Shown: one piece after another, positions 43,298 through 52,345 of the stretch
Numbering within the stretch: position 1 is the stretch's first letter
Layout: every line of letters starts with the position of its first letter
From: Planomonospora sp. ID67723
GTDB taxonomy: Bacteria; Actinomycetota; Actinomycetes; Streptosporangiales; Streptosporangiaceae
NCBI RefSeq assembly: GCF_015711605.1
Contig: NZ_JABTEZ010000001.1
Location: forward strand, 2,198,001-2,262,000
Direction of reading: 5' to 3'
Length of the DNA stretch: 64,000 bases
Translations under genes and position numbers: made by a program
Notes under the pieces: model-generated
The model's input: only the letters and a program-made list of their open reading frames with translations
What the model was told of the DNA's origin: nothing
Databases searched by the model: none

Positions 43298-44089
43298 ATG
43301 CTGCCGATCGTCTTCGTCCATGGGATCCGGGTCAGCGCGACCATGTGGGGTCCGGTCATGTCCCGCCTCGCCCGGCCCGCCGTCGCCGTGGACCTGCCGG
43401 GGCACGGGACCAGGCGGGGCGAGCCGTTCGCGATGGAGGCGGCGGCCTCGGCGGTGGCCGAGGCGATCGACGGAGTCGGCGGGCGGGCGTTCGTGGCCGG
43501 GCTCTCGCTCGGCGGCTACGTCGGGATCGCCGCGGCCGAGCGGTTCCCCGGACGGGTGGCCGGGCTGGTCGCGATGGGATGCACGGCGCTCCCCGGCCGC
43601 CATGCCGGGATATATCGCTTCATCGCCTCCCTGTCCGCGTGGGACCCGTCCCTCGCCGACCGGATCAGCGCGTACGGCCTGCGCCGGGCGCTGCCCGGCC
43701 CGGCGGGGGAGGCCATGGTGGCGGGCGGCCTGTCCTGCGAGGTGATGCCGCAGGTCGTGGAGGCCGTCACCGGGCACGGGCAGCTCGCGGCGCTGTCCGC
43801 CTATCCGGGGCGGGTCTGGCTGGTCAACGGGGCCCGTGATCCGTTCCGCGCGGACGAGCGCACCTTCCTGCGCGCCTGTCGGGACGGGCGGCTGATCCTG
43901 GTCCCGCGACGCGGGCACCTGGGGATGCTGGCCGCTCCCGGCGCGCTGGCGCGCCTGGTGGGAGACCTCTGCGACCAGGTGGACGGACCGGGGGCGGGCG
44001 GCGGCGCCCGGACGGCGGGTCCGGGAGATGCGGCCGGTGATCAGCTGGAACGGCTGGAGAGCGCGGTCGCCACGCCGAGACCCAGGTAG
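43298..44089 (+). CDS. Alpha/beta hydrolase
   Basis: A 263-residue alpha/beta-fold hydrolase. IVFVHGIRVSATMWG holds the oxyanion HG motif, AGLSLGGYVG the nucleophilic Ser, NGARDPFRAD the Asp, and RRGHLGML the His. The ATG follows TCAGGAGG. The last 50 residues are Gly/Ala-rich and run 49 bp past the end of the convergent LysE gene, so the tail may be weakly constrained. Substrate unknown. Probably controlled by the divergent TetR. Confidence 0.85.
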   Translation: MLPIVFVHGIRVSATMWGPVMSRLARPAVAVDLPGHGTRRGEPFAMEAAASAVAEAIDGVGGRAFVAGLSLGGYVGIAAAERFPGRVAGLVAMGCTALPGRHAGIYRFIASLSAWDPSLADRISAYGLRRALPGPAGEAMVAGGLSCEVMPQVVEAVTGHGQLAALSAYPGRVWLVNGARDPFRADERTFLRACRDGRLILVPRRGHLGMLAAPGALARLVGDLCDQVDGPGAGGGARTAGPGDAAGDQLERLESAVATPRPR

Positions 44090-44652
44090 ACGACGCCGCT
44101 GACGTAACCGAGCCGGCCGGCCTTGTTCCGCAGCTTCCTGCCGAGCACGTCCGCGCCCGCGGCGTAGACCATGTCGGAGATCAGGCCCAGGAGCAGCAGC
44201 GTGCCGCCCAGGACGACGATCTGCAGCGGCACCGCCCCGGCCTCCAGGTCCACGAACTGGGGCAGGAACGCGAGGAAGAACAAGATGACCTTGGGGTTCA
44301 GCACGTTGACGACCATCCCCTCGAGGAAGACCGCGCGCAGCGGCTGCGGAGCGGTCTGGCGGACCTCCGGTTCCCGCCTGCTCATCAGCGCCCGGACGCC
44401 CAGATAGACCAGGTAGGCGGTCCCCGCCCATTTGATCAGGTTGAACAGGAACGCCGACCGGGCGACCACGTAGGAGAGCCCGGCCGCGGCGGCGGCGATG
44501 TGCACCAGCGTGCCGGCCTCCACTCCGAACGCGCTCGCCACCGCCGCCGCCCGGCCCTGGGCGATGCCGCGGGCGGCGATGTAGAGGTGGTTGGGGCCGG
44601 GAACCAGGACCAGGGCCAGGGAAGCCGCCGCGAACACCAGGAGTGTGGGCAT
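44041..44652 (-). CDS. LysE/RhtB-family exporter (second copy)
   Basis: A 203-residue membrane protein with the family motifs LALVLVPGPNHLYIAARG and MVVNVLNPKVILFFLAFLPQF and about six spans. It is clearly related to the exporter at 5231-5875 but diverged. Three ATG codons (44673, 44661, 44652) could start it. I prefer 44652, which has GAAGG about 10 nt upstream and gives the usual N-terminus (PTLLVFAAASLALVL). It is convergent with, and overlaps, the hydrolase gene. Substrate unknown. Confidence 0.85.
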   Translation of the reverse strand: MPTLLVFAAASLALVLVPGPNHLYIAARGIAQGRAAAVASAFGVEAGTLVHIAAAAAGLSYVVARSAFLFNLIKWAGTAYLVYLGVRALMSRREPEVRQTAPQPLRAVFLEGMVVNVLNPKVILFFLAFLPQFVDLEAGAVPLQIVVLGGTLLLLGLISDMVYAAGADVLGRKLRNKAGRLGYVSGVVYLGLGVATALSSRSS

Positions 44653-44934
44653 CGAGACCATGCCTTCGACCATAGGAGGGTCCCGACCCTCGGGGCGAAG
44701 GCCAATCACGGGCGGTTCCTCCGGGCCAATCGTGTTCCCCGGGCGGTCCTCCCGGGAGACTCCCCGGCGGTTGTCCGGCCGGATGCCCCCACGTGGTCCC
44801 GCGCGGTCTCCGGACGGTCTCCGGACGGGCGGGGTGGGGCGGAGGCGGGCCCGCCGGACGCGGGCCGTGGTCGAGATGGGAGGTTGTTGCAGGTCTGTGG
44901 CGATTCGGATCAGTTCGATGACAGAGGTCCGTGG

Positions 44935-44940
44935 CATACT
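44935..44940 (+). promoter_or_regulatory. Possible -10 box of a leaderless LuxR-type gene
   Basis: CATACT lies 7 bp before the GTG at 44948. Transcription would then begin at or beside the start codon, which fits the absence of a ribosome site there. No convincing -35 box was found. Confidence 0.35.
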
Positions 44941-44947
44941 CGCCGAC

Positions 44948-47722
44948 GTGGGGTCACAGAAAGTGCAGAGCACTCTGGTCGGGCGATTGCTGGAGCTTGA
45001 TCGCCTGGTCGCCGTGCTGGACTCCGCGGGCCGGGGCATGCCGGGCGTCGCCCTCGTGGGCGGCGACGCCGGCATCGGCAAGACCAGGCTGGTCACGGAG
45101 CTGGCCGAGCGGGCCAGGGAGGCGGGCTTCGCCGTGCTCGCAGGGCAGTGCGCCGAGCTCGGTGACGCGCTGCCGTACCTCCCGCTGGCCGACGCCCTGC
45201 GCGGTGCGGAGGGGGAGCTGCGCGCCGCGCTCGACGCGCGCCCCGTCCTCGGCAGGCTGCTGCCCGGCGGCGCCGACGGCGGTCCGGAGAGCGCCTCCGG
45301 CCTCACCCAGCAGCAGCTGTTCGGCTCGATGCTCGGATTCCTGTCCACCCAGCCGGTGCTGCTGATCCTGGAGGACCTGCACTGGGCCGACCAGTCCACC
45401 CGCGACCTGGTGGTCTTCCTCAGCCGGATGCTCCAGACCGAGCACGTCTGCCTGGTCGGCACCTATCGGACCGACGACCTCCACCGCCGTCACCCGCTCC
45501 GCCGCGTCCTCGCCGAGCTCAAGCGCCTCCCCTCGGTGACCTCCGTCGAGCTGAGCCCCCTCGGCCGCGGCGAGATGGCCGACTACGTCGCCGTGCTGGG
45601 CGGCACCGACACCCGGATGATCGACCAGGTGGTCGACCGCGCGGAGGGCAACCCCTTCTACGCCGAGGAACTGCTGGAGGCCGCGCTCGGCGGCTGCCTG
45701 ATGCCCGACGGCCTGGCCAGCCTGCTGCTCTCCCGCGCCGAGATGCTCTCCGACCCCGCACAGCGGGTGCTGCGCGGCGCGGCCGTCGCCGGACGGCGAG
45801 TCGATCACGACCTCCTCCAGGAGGCCTCCGGCCTGGACGACCTGGCCTTCGAGGAGTCCATGCGGGAGATCGTCTCGCGAGGGCTCCTGCGCCCCTCCGG
45901 AGAGTACGGCTACTCCTTCCGGCACGCCCTGCTCCAGGAGGCCGTCTACACCGACCTGCTCCCCGGGGAACGGACCCGCCTGCACGCCGAGTTCGCCCGG
46001 CTGCTGACCGCGCGGAGCGGTTCCGCGGCGGAGCTCGCCTACCACTACCTGGCATGCCACGATCTGGCCGGAGCTCTGGCCGCCTCGGTCGAGGCCGGAC
46101 GCCGGGCCGAGCGCCTCGGGGCCCCCGCCGAGGCCCACCGCCACTTCGAGCAGGCCCTCGGACTCTGGGACCGGGTCACCGACGCCGAACGGCTCGCCGG
46201 GACCGACCACGTCCGCCTCGCCATGCGCAGCGCCGCCGCGGCGGCCGACAGCGGTGACAACCACCGGGCCATCTCCCAGTTGCGGAGGCTGCCCTCTTCG
46301 GCGGAGGTGAACGAGCGGCTGGCCTACTGCCTCATCGACGCCGACGACGAGGCCGGCGCGATCGCCGCCGCCCAGGCGGCCGTCGAGACGGCGGGTGAGG
46401 CGCCCATGCTCGCCCGCGCCCTGGCGACCTACGCCCGCGCGCTCTACTGGACCGACCGGCACGACGAGGTGGAGCCGCTCGCCGTCCGGGCCCTGGAGAC
46501 CGCCCGCGCCAGCGGCGCCACCGACGCGGAGACCAGCGCGCTGATCACCTTGGGAGCCCTGGCCGCGCTCGCCGCGGACATCCCCCGCGCCAAGGAGCTG
46601 CTGGCGTGCGCGGCCGCCGAGCGCTCCGGTGACCTGGCCATCGACCTGCGTGCGATCTTCCAGCTCGCCCGGGTCCAGTACGAGAGCGGCGACCTGAAGG
46701 AAGCCGCGGTCACCGCGGACCGGGGCCTGCGGCTGGCGCACGAGACCGGCCTCGACTGGAGCACGTTCGGCACCGACCTGCGCTTCCTCCGCTTCCTGAT
46801 CCACTACGTGGCGGGGGAGTGGGACGCGGCGGAGAAGATCGCCGCCGGGTTCGGCATCCGCGCGGGCACCCCGGCCGAGGCCACGCTCTCGTCCTTCGCG
46901 CTCTTCGTCGAGGTAGCCCGGGGCCTGCCCGCGGTGGAGGAGCGCCTCTCCTGGATAGAGCCCTTCTGGTCGGAAGTGTTCGTCTCCTACATGGGGCACG
47001 GCCTGGCCGCCGAGCACGCGCTCTGGCGGGGCGACCCCGAGGGCGCGCTCGGCCACGTCCACGCGGCGCTCGACGCGCTCTACCCGCACGACGCCGGCGT
47101 CGTGCGGCTCGCCGCGACGGGCCTGTGGGCGCTGGCGGAGCTGGGACGCGCCGCCGAAGCCGACGCCTTCCTGGAACGGGCGAGGGTGCCCACCGTCGTC
47201 GGCCCGGGTTCGGCGGGCATCCGGGGCCCGCTGGGGCCCGAGGGGGTGGCCTGGCTGGCGCGGGCGGAGGCCGAGTGGCACCGGGCACACGGCCGCCTCG
47301 ACGTCGACGCCTGGCGCGCGGTGGTGGAGGCGTTCGACTTCGGCTTCGTCTACGAGGTCGCGCGCTCACGCTGGCGACTGGCGGAGGCGCTGCTGGCGGC
47401 CGGCGACCGCGCCGGGGCGCTGGTGGAGTGGCAGCGGGCGGTCGAGGCCGCCGAATCGCTGGGGGCCAAGCCTCTGGGCGCGGCGCTGGCGGAGCTGGGA
47501 CGCCGGGCGCGGTTCACGCCGGCCCAGCCGGGGCTGCTGACCGGCCGGGAGCAGGAGGTGCTCGCACTGGTGGCGGAGGGGCTGCCCAACCGCGAGATCG
47601 GCGAGCGGTTGTTCATCGCGCAGAAGACGGTGAGCGTGCACGTCTCCAACATCCTGGGCAAGCTCGGCGTCTCCTCGCGGACCCAGGCCGCCGCCGTCGC
47701 CCGGCGGGAGGGCCTGATCTGA
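44948..47722 (+). CDS. Large LuxR-family ATPase regulator (LAL/MalT-like)
   Basis: A 924-residue regulator. The N-terminal AAA-like ATPase has Walker A in VGGDAGIGKTRLVTE (about 37-46) and Walker B in VLLILEDLHWADQS. The long middle is a helical TPR-like sensor region. The last 65 residues are a LuxR helix-turn-helix (LTGREQEVLALVAEGLPNREIGERLFIAQKTVSVHVSNIL). Such LAL regulators often activate catabolic or secondary-metabolite genes after ATP and ligand binding. The GTG at 44948 is chosen as a likely leaderless start; an ATG at 44918 is in frame. It stands alone, so its target is not evident. Confidence 0.88.
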   Translation: MGSQKVQSTLVGRLLELDRLVAVLDSAGRGMPGVALVGGDAGIGKTRLVTELAERAREAGFAVLAGQCAELGDALPYLPLADALRGAEGELRAALDARPVLGRLLPGGADGGPESASGLTQQQLFGSMLGFLSTQPVLLILEDLHWADQSTRDLVVFLSRMLQTEHVCLVGTYRTDDLHRRHPLRRVLAELKRLPSVTSVELSPLGRGEMADYVAVLGGTDTRMIDQVVDRAEGNPFYAEELLEAALGGCLMPDGLASLLLSRAEMLSDPAQRVLRGAAVAGRRVDHDLLQEASGLDDLAFEESMREIVSRGLLRPSGEYGYSFRHALLQEAVYTDLLPGERTRLHAEFARLLTARSGSAAELAYHYLACHDLAGALAASVEAGRRAERLGAPAEAHRHFEQALGLWDRVTDAERLAGTDHVRLAMRSAAAAADSGDNHRAISQLRRLPSSAEVNERLAYCLIDADDEAGAIAAAQAAVETAGEAPMLARALATYARALYWTDRHDEVEPLAVRALETARASGATDAETSALITLGALAALAADIPRAKELLACAAAERSGDLAIDLRAIFQLARVQYESGDLKEAAVTADRGLRLAHETGLDWSTFGTDLRFLRFLIHYVAGEWDAAEKIAAGFGIRAGTPAEATLSSFALFVEVARGLPAVEERLSWIEPFWSEVFVSYMGHGLAAEHALWRGDPEGALGHVHAALDALYPHDAGVVRLAATGLWALAELGRAAEADAFLERARVPTVVGPGSAGIRGPLGPEGVAWLARAEAEWHRAHGRLDVDAWRAVVEAFDFGFVYEVARSRWRLAEALLAAGDRAGALVEWQRAVEAAESLGAKPLGAALAELGRRARFTPAQPGLLTGREQEVLALVAEGLPNREIGERLFIAQKTVSVHVSNILGKLGVSSRTQAAAVARREGLI

Positions 47723-47776
47723 GCCGCTGAAGGCACAGGGGTCCGGAGGGGGTCGCAGGCGGGCCGCCGTGACCGG

Positions 47777-48175
47777 TCAGCCGCCGCGGGCGGACACCGC
47801 GAGATCGCGGACGACCTGGATGAGCTCGGCCGGGTCGAACGGCTTGGTGAGGTAGGCGTCCGCCCCGATGCCGAGCCCGCGCCGCTTGTCCTCCTCCTGG
47901 GCGCGGGCGGTGATCAGGACGACCTTGATGTGACTGGTGCTGTCGTCGCTCCGCAGCCGGCTGGCGGTCATCCAGCCGTCCATCCTGGGCATCATGACGT
48001 CCAGGGTGATCACGTCGGGTTTCACGTCCATCACCCGGTCCAGGCAGTTCTGCCCGTCGAAGGCGGTCTCCACCTGAAACCCTTCCAGAGTCAGGTTGAC
48101 CGCGATGAGTTGTCGGATGACCTCGTCGTCATCCACCACCAGAACCTTGCCCAGAAGCTCTCCCACGGCCGCCAA
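47777..48175 (-). CDS. Single-domain CheY-like response regulator
   Basis: A 132-residue protein that is only a receiver domain: VLVVDDDEV (acidic residues), DVITLDVMMPRMDGW (phospho-acceptor Asp), VVLITARAQ (Thr) and AYLTKPFDPAEL (Lys). It has no output domain, so it must act by protein contact. The TTG at 48175 has GAGGAG at good spacing; a GTG nine bases later is possible. No kinase is adjacent. Confidence 0.88.
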   Translation of the reverse strand: MAAVGELLGKVLVVDDDEVIRQLIAVNLTLEGFQVETAFDGQNCLDRVMDVKPDVITLDVMMPRMDGWMTASRLRSDDSTSHIKVVLITARAQEEDKRRGLGIGADAYLTKPFDPAELIQVVRDLAVSARGG

Positions 48176-48338
48176 GCTAACTCCTCGGCGTCGATCCCGC
48201 GCGGGTTTCGCCGGATGTGTACACGGAGTTGTCCACAGGCGACAGGTTTTCCCCAGAACAGGACTCGGCTCCGTCCTGATCATCCCGCTCCGCCGATCCT
48301 GGGGCCTCGATCATCCATCGAGCCCGGGAGGCCCAAAC

Positions 48339-49208
48339 GTGATCACTGCCTTCGTCGCCGCAGCCGTCCTCGCCATGGCGGCTCCGGACGGCGTCCACGC
48401 CATGACCACCCCGGACGGCGCCGGCGTCGCCGAGGCGCGCAGGTCCTGCCCGCCGGTGCTCTCCCGGCTGCCGGAGGGCCTCTGGAGCTGGCTCCCCGAG
48501 GGTGTGCGGGCCCTGATCGTCACTGACTGCGGAGCAGGACGGCCGGGCTCCTCCGGGTTCCGGCCGGCGGGGCCTCCCGGCCTCGCCTACGGGCCCGCCG
48601 ACGCCCACCCGCCCTACCCGGGGCCCTATCCGAAGCCCTCGCCGGAGGAGGAGCGCGCGGCGGAACCCAGGCGACCTCAAGAGGGTCCGAGACCGGGGTC
48701 GCGGCCGGCGACGGGATCCACCCGCCCGCAGGCAGATCCCGTGCCACGGCCGGCGGCCGATCCCGCCCGGCCGGGTCCGCGGACCGAGACGAACCCCTCA
48801 CGTCCGGCCCGCCTCTCGCCCGGCCGGATCGCGGTGGCCGCCGCGCTCCGCCGACTCGGCACGCCGTACGTCTGGGGCGGCGGTTCGAGCACCGGACCGA
48901 CGCGCGGCGGCTTCGACTGCTCCGGCCTCGCCCTGCACGCCTGGTCCAAGGCGGGAGCCGTGCTCACCCACTACACCGGCGACCAGTTCAGGCAGGGGCG
49001 CCGGGTGCCGTTCTCCCGGCTCCGCCCCGGCGATCTCGTCTTCTTCGGAGGCGGCACCGGCGCGCCCACCCACGTGGGTCTCTACGTGAAGAACGGCGTC
49101 ATGGTCCACGCGCCCAAGACCGGTGACGTCGTCAAGACCACCGACTTCGCGTCCTCCCCCTACTACCGCGCCCGCTACCGCGGCGCGGTCCGGCCGTCCC
49201 CCCGCTGA
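48339..49208 (+). CDS. Secreted NlpC/P60 cell-wall peptidase
   Basis: A 289-residue exported hydrolase. A signal peptide (TAFVAAAVLAMAAPDGVHA) is followed by about 140 Pro/Arg-rich residues that may thread the wall. The NlpC/P60 domain at the end starts AAALRRLGTPYVWGGGSS. The catalytic Cys is in GGFDCSGLALHAW, the His in THVGLYVKNG, and a third polar residue is in VHAPKTGD. It should cut peptidoglycan stem peptides. The GTG start has GGGAGG 7 nt upstream. Confidence 0.9.
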   Translation: MITAFVAAAVLAMAAPDGVHAMTTPDGAGVAEARRSCPPVLSRLPEGLWSWLPEGVRALIVTDCGAGRPGSSGFRPAGPPGLAYGPADAHPPYPGPYPKPSPEEERAAEPRRPQEGPRPGSRPATGSTRPQADPVPRPAADPARPGPRTETNPSRPARLSPGRIAVAAALRRLGTPYVWGGGSSTGPTRGGFDCSGLALHAWSKAGAVLTHYTGDQFRQGRRVPFSRLRPGDLVFFGGGTGAPTHVGLYVKNGVMVHAPKTGDVVKTTDFASSPYYRARYRGAVRPSPR

Positions 49209-49290
49209 GCCCCGCTGCGACGGCAGATCACTTACTTCACGCGCTGAGTGTCGGTTCCCCTCCGGATGCTGGTAATCTAATCACTCGTTG

Positions 49291-49365
49291 GCCCCCTTAG
49301 CTCAGGGGATAGAGCACCGGCCTCCGGAGCCGGGAGCGCAAGTTCGAATCTTGCAGGGGGCACCA
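49291..49365 (+). tRNA. tRNA-Arg (anticodon CCG)
   Basis: A complete cloverleaf. Acceptor arm GCCCCCT (49291-49297) pairs with AGGGGGC, D arm GCTC/GAGC, anticodon arm CCGGC-CTCCGGA-GCCGG with CCG in the loop, variable loop GAGC, T arm GCAAG-TTCGAAT-CTTGC, then discriminator A and an encoded CCA (49363-49365). It reads CGG codons. tRNA 3' ends are usual integration sites for AICEs; an integrase gene lies 1.6 kb downstream. Confidence 0.97.
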
Positions 49366-49370
49366 ACCGA

Positions 49371-49403
49371 AGGCCAGGACAGACATCGTCTGACCTGGCC
49401 TTT
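49371..49403 (+). terminator. Terminator of tRNA-Arg
   Basis: AGGCCAGG (49371-49378) pairs with CCTGGCCT (49394-49401) with an inner AGAC/GTCT stem, directly after the tRNA and followed by TTTCGCTTGC. Confidence 0.75.
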
Positions 49404-49470
49404 CGCTTGCTCCGACAGCGACCCGGTCTTGTCATCCTGCGACGGCCGGAGATGCCGGATGACGAACGCT

Positions 49471-49490
49471 GTGGGACAGCCGTGGGACAT
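49471..49490. repeat. Paired GTGGGACA direct repeats next to the tRNA
   Basis: GTGGGACA occurs at 49471-49478 and again at 49482-49489 (period 11 bp). They lie about 110 bp past the tRNA, where arm-type integrase sites would be expected. The same GGGACAT core recurs beside traB. The rest of the spacer 49404-49547 shows no gene. Confidence 0.45.
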
Positions 49491-49547
49491 GATCGTCAAC
49501 TCCTCCAGCTCCCGCTGACGCTGCTCACGTCGGTAGTAAGGAGAACG

Positions 49548-50930
49548 GTGTACGTGCTGTCGGGCCTGGCCACCAACTCCGCACTGCCGCCACATCTCAT
49601 GCTCTGCATGCTCCAGTCCGCGGTGCTGGCCGACGTGCTACCGGACCTGGCGTGGCGAGCCGATCTGCCGGAGCAGGTGGTGGACGCCTTCATCGATCAC
49701 CGCGACGCCAAGGTCAGGACGTGTTTCGCGGTCAATCCGCATGTCTCGGCGGAGGTCCGGTCCAGGCTCGTGCACGATCCCGTCCTTCGTGTGCGCTGGG
49801 CCCTGGCCGCAGGACCCGAGTGGCGCCGCTTCCACGACCGGGCCACGCCGTTGACCGACGCCGCGTACACTCTGATGGCGCGTGACCCATGCATCGAGGT
49901 CCGATGTGAGCTGGCCCAGAGTTGGCATGCTCCCGCTTTCGTTCTGACCGCGCTCGCGGCGGATCCGGAACCCGAGGTGCGGAAAACGGTGTGTTCCGGC
50001 TGGGACCGGCTTGCTGACCATGCCAAGACGGTTCTCCTCGCGGACGCGGACCCGGTGGTACGGCGTCAGGCCCGCTTGAGGGCGTACCGGGAGCGGCCGG
50101 AACTGCTCGATGCGATCCTCGCGGGTGACGATGCGGCGCAGATCGCGGGTGAGGCGCCGTTGCCCAGGGCGATGGCCGAAAGCTACGCCCGCAGCGATGA
50201 CCCCGGACGCCGCCACCTGGTCGCCGGGAACCCGCATCTGGACCGCGATCTGGTGGAAGAGCTGTCCGCCGATCCGGATCCGCGGGTGCGCCTGATGGTT
50301 TCGCTCCGCCCGGAATTCACCGAAGCCGAGCGTGCGGCCATCGCGTATGACCCCGAGCTGTATCAGGTGCATGTCCCGCTGTCGTGGATCCGGGACCGGT
50401 TCACCGACGCCTCCGCGATGGCCCGCTGTGCCCGATCGGCCCATGTGGTGCTGCGCCGTAGCGTTGCCTGCAACCCGGGACTCGGGCCGGACCTCATCGA
50501 GCGACTCGCCCACGATGACGATCCGGCGGTCCGACTCCTGCTGGCCGAACACCACCCGGACGCACCCGCCGACCTGTTGCTACGGGTGGTCCTGGGCGGT
50601 GCCGGCTATTCGGAAGGCGAACTGACCGGCCGACCATGCTTTCCGCGAGCGGGCTTGGCCCGTTTCGCCGACTCACCGCACTCGCGCGAACGGCGCCTGG
50701 TCGTGCTGGATCCGCAGACACCCGCGCACGTCATCGAGCGGCTGAGCCAGGACGAGGCGCCGGAAGTCCGGGCGGCCATGGCCCGGGACCCACGCCTGCC
50801 CGTTCCTCGGATCACGGCATTGCTGCATGATCCCGACAGGTATGTCGCATTCTCCGCGGCCGCCAACCCTGGGCTACCGGTGGAGGTCATGACCCGACTC
50901 GTCCAGACTGCCGGCGACATGGAGGGCTGA
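49548..50930 (+). CDS. Leucine-rich-repeat-variant / HEAT-like repeat protein
   Basis: A 460-residue solenoid protein. Repeats of about 24 residues follow the pattern L...L..D.D..VR......P, for example LAADPEPEVRKTV, LSADPDPRVRLMV, LAHDDDPAVRLLL and LSQDEAPEVRAAM. This is the LRV/HEAT-like class used for protein binding. No catalytic motif or signal peptide is seen. The GTG start has AAGGAG 4-5 nt upstream. Its third-position GC seems somewhat lower than in chromosomal genes nearby. It lies between the tRNA and the integrase, so it is probably cargo of the element. Confidence 0.75.
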   Translation: MYVLSGLATNSALPPHLMLCMLQSAVLADVLPDLAWRADLPEQVVDAFIDHRDAKVRTCFAVNPHVSAEVRSRLVHDPVLRVRWALAAGPEWRRFHDRATPLTDAAYTLMARDPCIEVRCELAQSWHAPAFVLTALAADPEPEVRKTVCSGWDRLADHAKTVLLADADPVVRRQARLRAYRERPELLDAILAGDDAAQIAGEAPLPRAMAESYARSDDPGRRHLVAGNPHLDRDLVEELSADPDPRVRLMVSLRPEFTEAERAAIAYDPELYQVHVPLSWIRDRFTDASAMARCARSAHVVLRRSVACNPGLGPDLIERLAHDDDPAVRLLLAEHHPDAPADLLLRVVLGGAGYSEGELTGRPCFPRAGLARFADSPHSRERRLVVLDPQTPAHVIERLSQDEAPEVRAAMARDPRLPVPRITALLHDPDRYVAFSAAANPGLPVEVMTRLVQTAGDMEG

Positions 50931-50934
50931 CTCC

Positions 50935-50966
50935 GGTGAGCGCCAGCAGGGCTGCCGACGCTCACC
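50935..50966. terminator. Bidirectional terminator between the repeat protein and integrase
   Basis: GGTGAGCG (50935-50942) pairs with CGCTCACC (50959-50966), with an inner GCAG/CTGC stem, between two convergent genes. Confidence 0.75.
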
Positions 50967-50977
50967 AGGAGTATTGA

Positions 50978-52345
50978 TCATTTTCCCTTCCGGGCGCGGT
51001 CCATGCGGTCGATCCACACCTCGTCGTAGCCGGACATGCAGCGGTGGTAGATCCGCTGCAGCACCTCGACGCTGTGACCGGCCCACTCAGCAACCTGGGC
51101 GGCCGGGATGCCCGCCGACAGCCGCCAGGTGACTCCGGCGTGGCGCAGGTCGTACGGTCGAGCCATCAGCGGGGAGGTGAGTTGTTCGGGGGGCAGAACC
51201 AGGGCCCGCACCTTCTTCCACAACTTGGTGTAGGCCGACTTGGGGATTGGCCGTCCACTCTCGGAGCGGAACAACCGGCCGTCCGCGGCGACCCCGAACC
51301 GCTCGATGTGCTGGCGCAGCAGCGTCACCAGCTCGGGCGGGATCGGGATTGGCCGCACCGTCTTCTTCGACCGTCCCTTGAGCGAGCGGTCGTCGTGGAG
51401 CTCGCCGTTGTCGGTGTAGTCCTTGCCGACCTCGGGAGCGGAGGCCTCCAGGATGAGCTTCCCCCATCCCGATTCAGGCAGGTGACAGTCGGCCCGGCGC
51501 AGCCGGGTGACCTCAGCCGGACGCATCATCGCGTAGTACATGCACCCGTAGAAGGCCACGAAGCGCGGCCCCTGCCTGCGGCCGACGTAGCTGCAGACGA
51601 CCAGCGCGTCGGCGACCTGCCGCGGATTGGCCACGGCGCGCGGGTCGACGGCGCTGTCGACGTCCGGCTGAGTCCACTCCTTGCGCAGCGTCTGAAGGGC
51701 GAGGGGGTTCTCCCGAAGGCGCCCTTGATTCACCGCGTACTGCAGGCAGTTGTAGAGAATACGTCGTCGGCGCCGGTGGTACTCGGGCGCGGCCGGAGCG
51801 CCGTCCAACCGAGTGGCGCAGGCGGCCAGCACCCTGCTCGCGACGTTGTGCTCAGTCAGGGCGGTGATCGGCAGGGACGCCTTGCGCAGCCAGACCAGCG
51901 CCTGGATCACCTCTTCCGGTTGCTGTTCCTGGTCGCGGGAGGGGATGACCGCCCAGCGGATCGCCTCCCGCAGCGTGTCGGTGTCGGGAGCGCCGCGCAG
52001 GTCGCGCACCAGTACGGGCGTGACGGCGAGCACGCCCTCGATGATGGAGCGGCGCGAGTTGCCCGCCGCCTTGGGCCACTTGGCAGCCACGTAGTCCACA
52101 GCGTGCTCGAACCAGGTGACGGCCTGCTTCTCCCGGTGCATGGAATCCGGCAGGCCGGTCTCGGAGTCGAACGCCTCCCCGTTCCGGGCTGCGGTGATGA
52201 GCTGGGCACGGAAAGAGTCGGCCAGCGCGCCGGTCACGAACGACTGGCTGAACGGGCGGTCGGCGACGACCCAGCGCACCTCGTACGGCTTGCGCCTGCC
52301 CTTGCGAGTCTGGATCTTCCAGAACCGCACGTCATAGCTCTTCAC
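50978..52345 (-). CDS. int: Tyrosine site-specific integrase
   Basis: A 455-residue tyrosine recombinase that would insert and, with Xis, excise the element. The catalytic domain shows Arg275 in MMRPAEVTRL, the box II stretch PYDLRHAGVTW (Arg401, with Tyr in place of the usual first His), His424 in WAGHSVEV and the nucleophile Tyr433 in RIYHRCM. The N-terminal 200 residues hold the arm- and core-binding parts. The GTG start overlaps the excisionase stop by 4 bp. In this family int lies next to the attachment site, here separated from the tRNA by one cargo gene. Confidence 0.93.
   Translation of the reverse strand: MKSYDVRFWKIQTRKGRRKPYEVRWVVADRPFSQSFVTGALADSFRAQLITAARNGEAFDSETGLPDSMHREKQAVTWFEHAVDYVAAKWPKAAGNSRRSIIEGVLAVTPVLVRDLRGAPDTDTLREAIRWAVIPSRDQEQQPEEVIQALVWLRKASLPITALTEHNVASRVLAACATRLDGAPAAPEYHRRRRRILYNCLQYAVNQGRLRENPLALQTLRKEWTQPDVDSAVDPRAVANPRQVADALVVCSYVGRRQGPRFVAFYGCMYYAMMRPAEVTRLRRADCHLPESGWGKLILEASAPEVGKDYTDNGELHDDRSLKGRSKKTVRPIPIPPELVTLLRQHIERFGVAADGRLFRSESGRPIPKSAYTKLWKKVRALVLPPEQLTSPLMARPYDLRHAGVTWRLSAGIPAAQVAEWAGHSVEVLQRIYHRCMSGYDEVWIDRMDRARKGK

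Noticed and set aside
49210-49290. A -10/-35 promoter for tRNA-Arg
   Set aside because: TAATCT at 49273 could be a -10 box, but no acceptable -35 hexamer lies at the right distance, so it is not listed.
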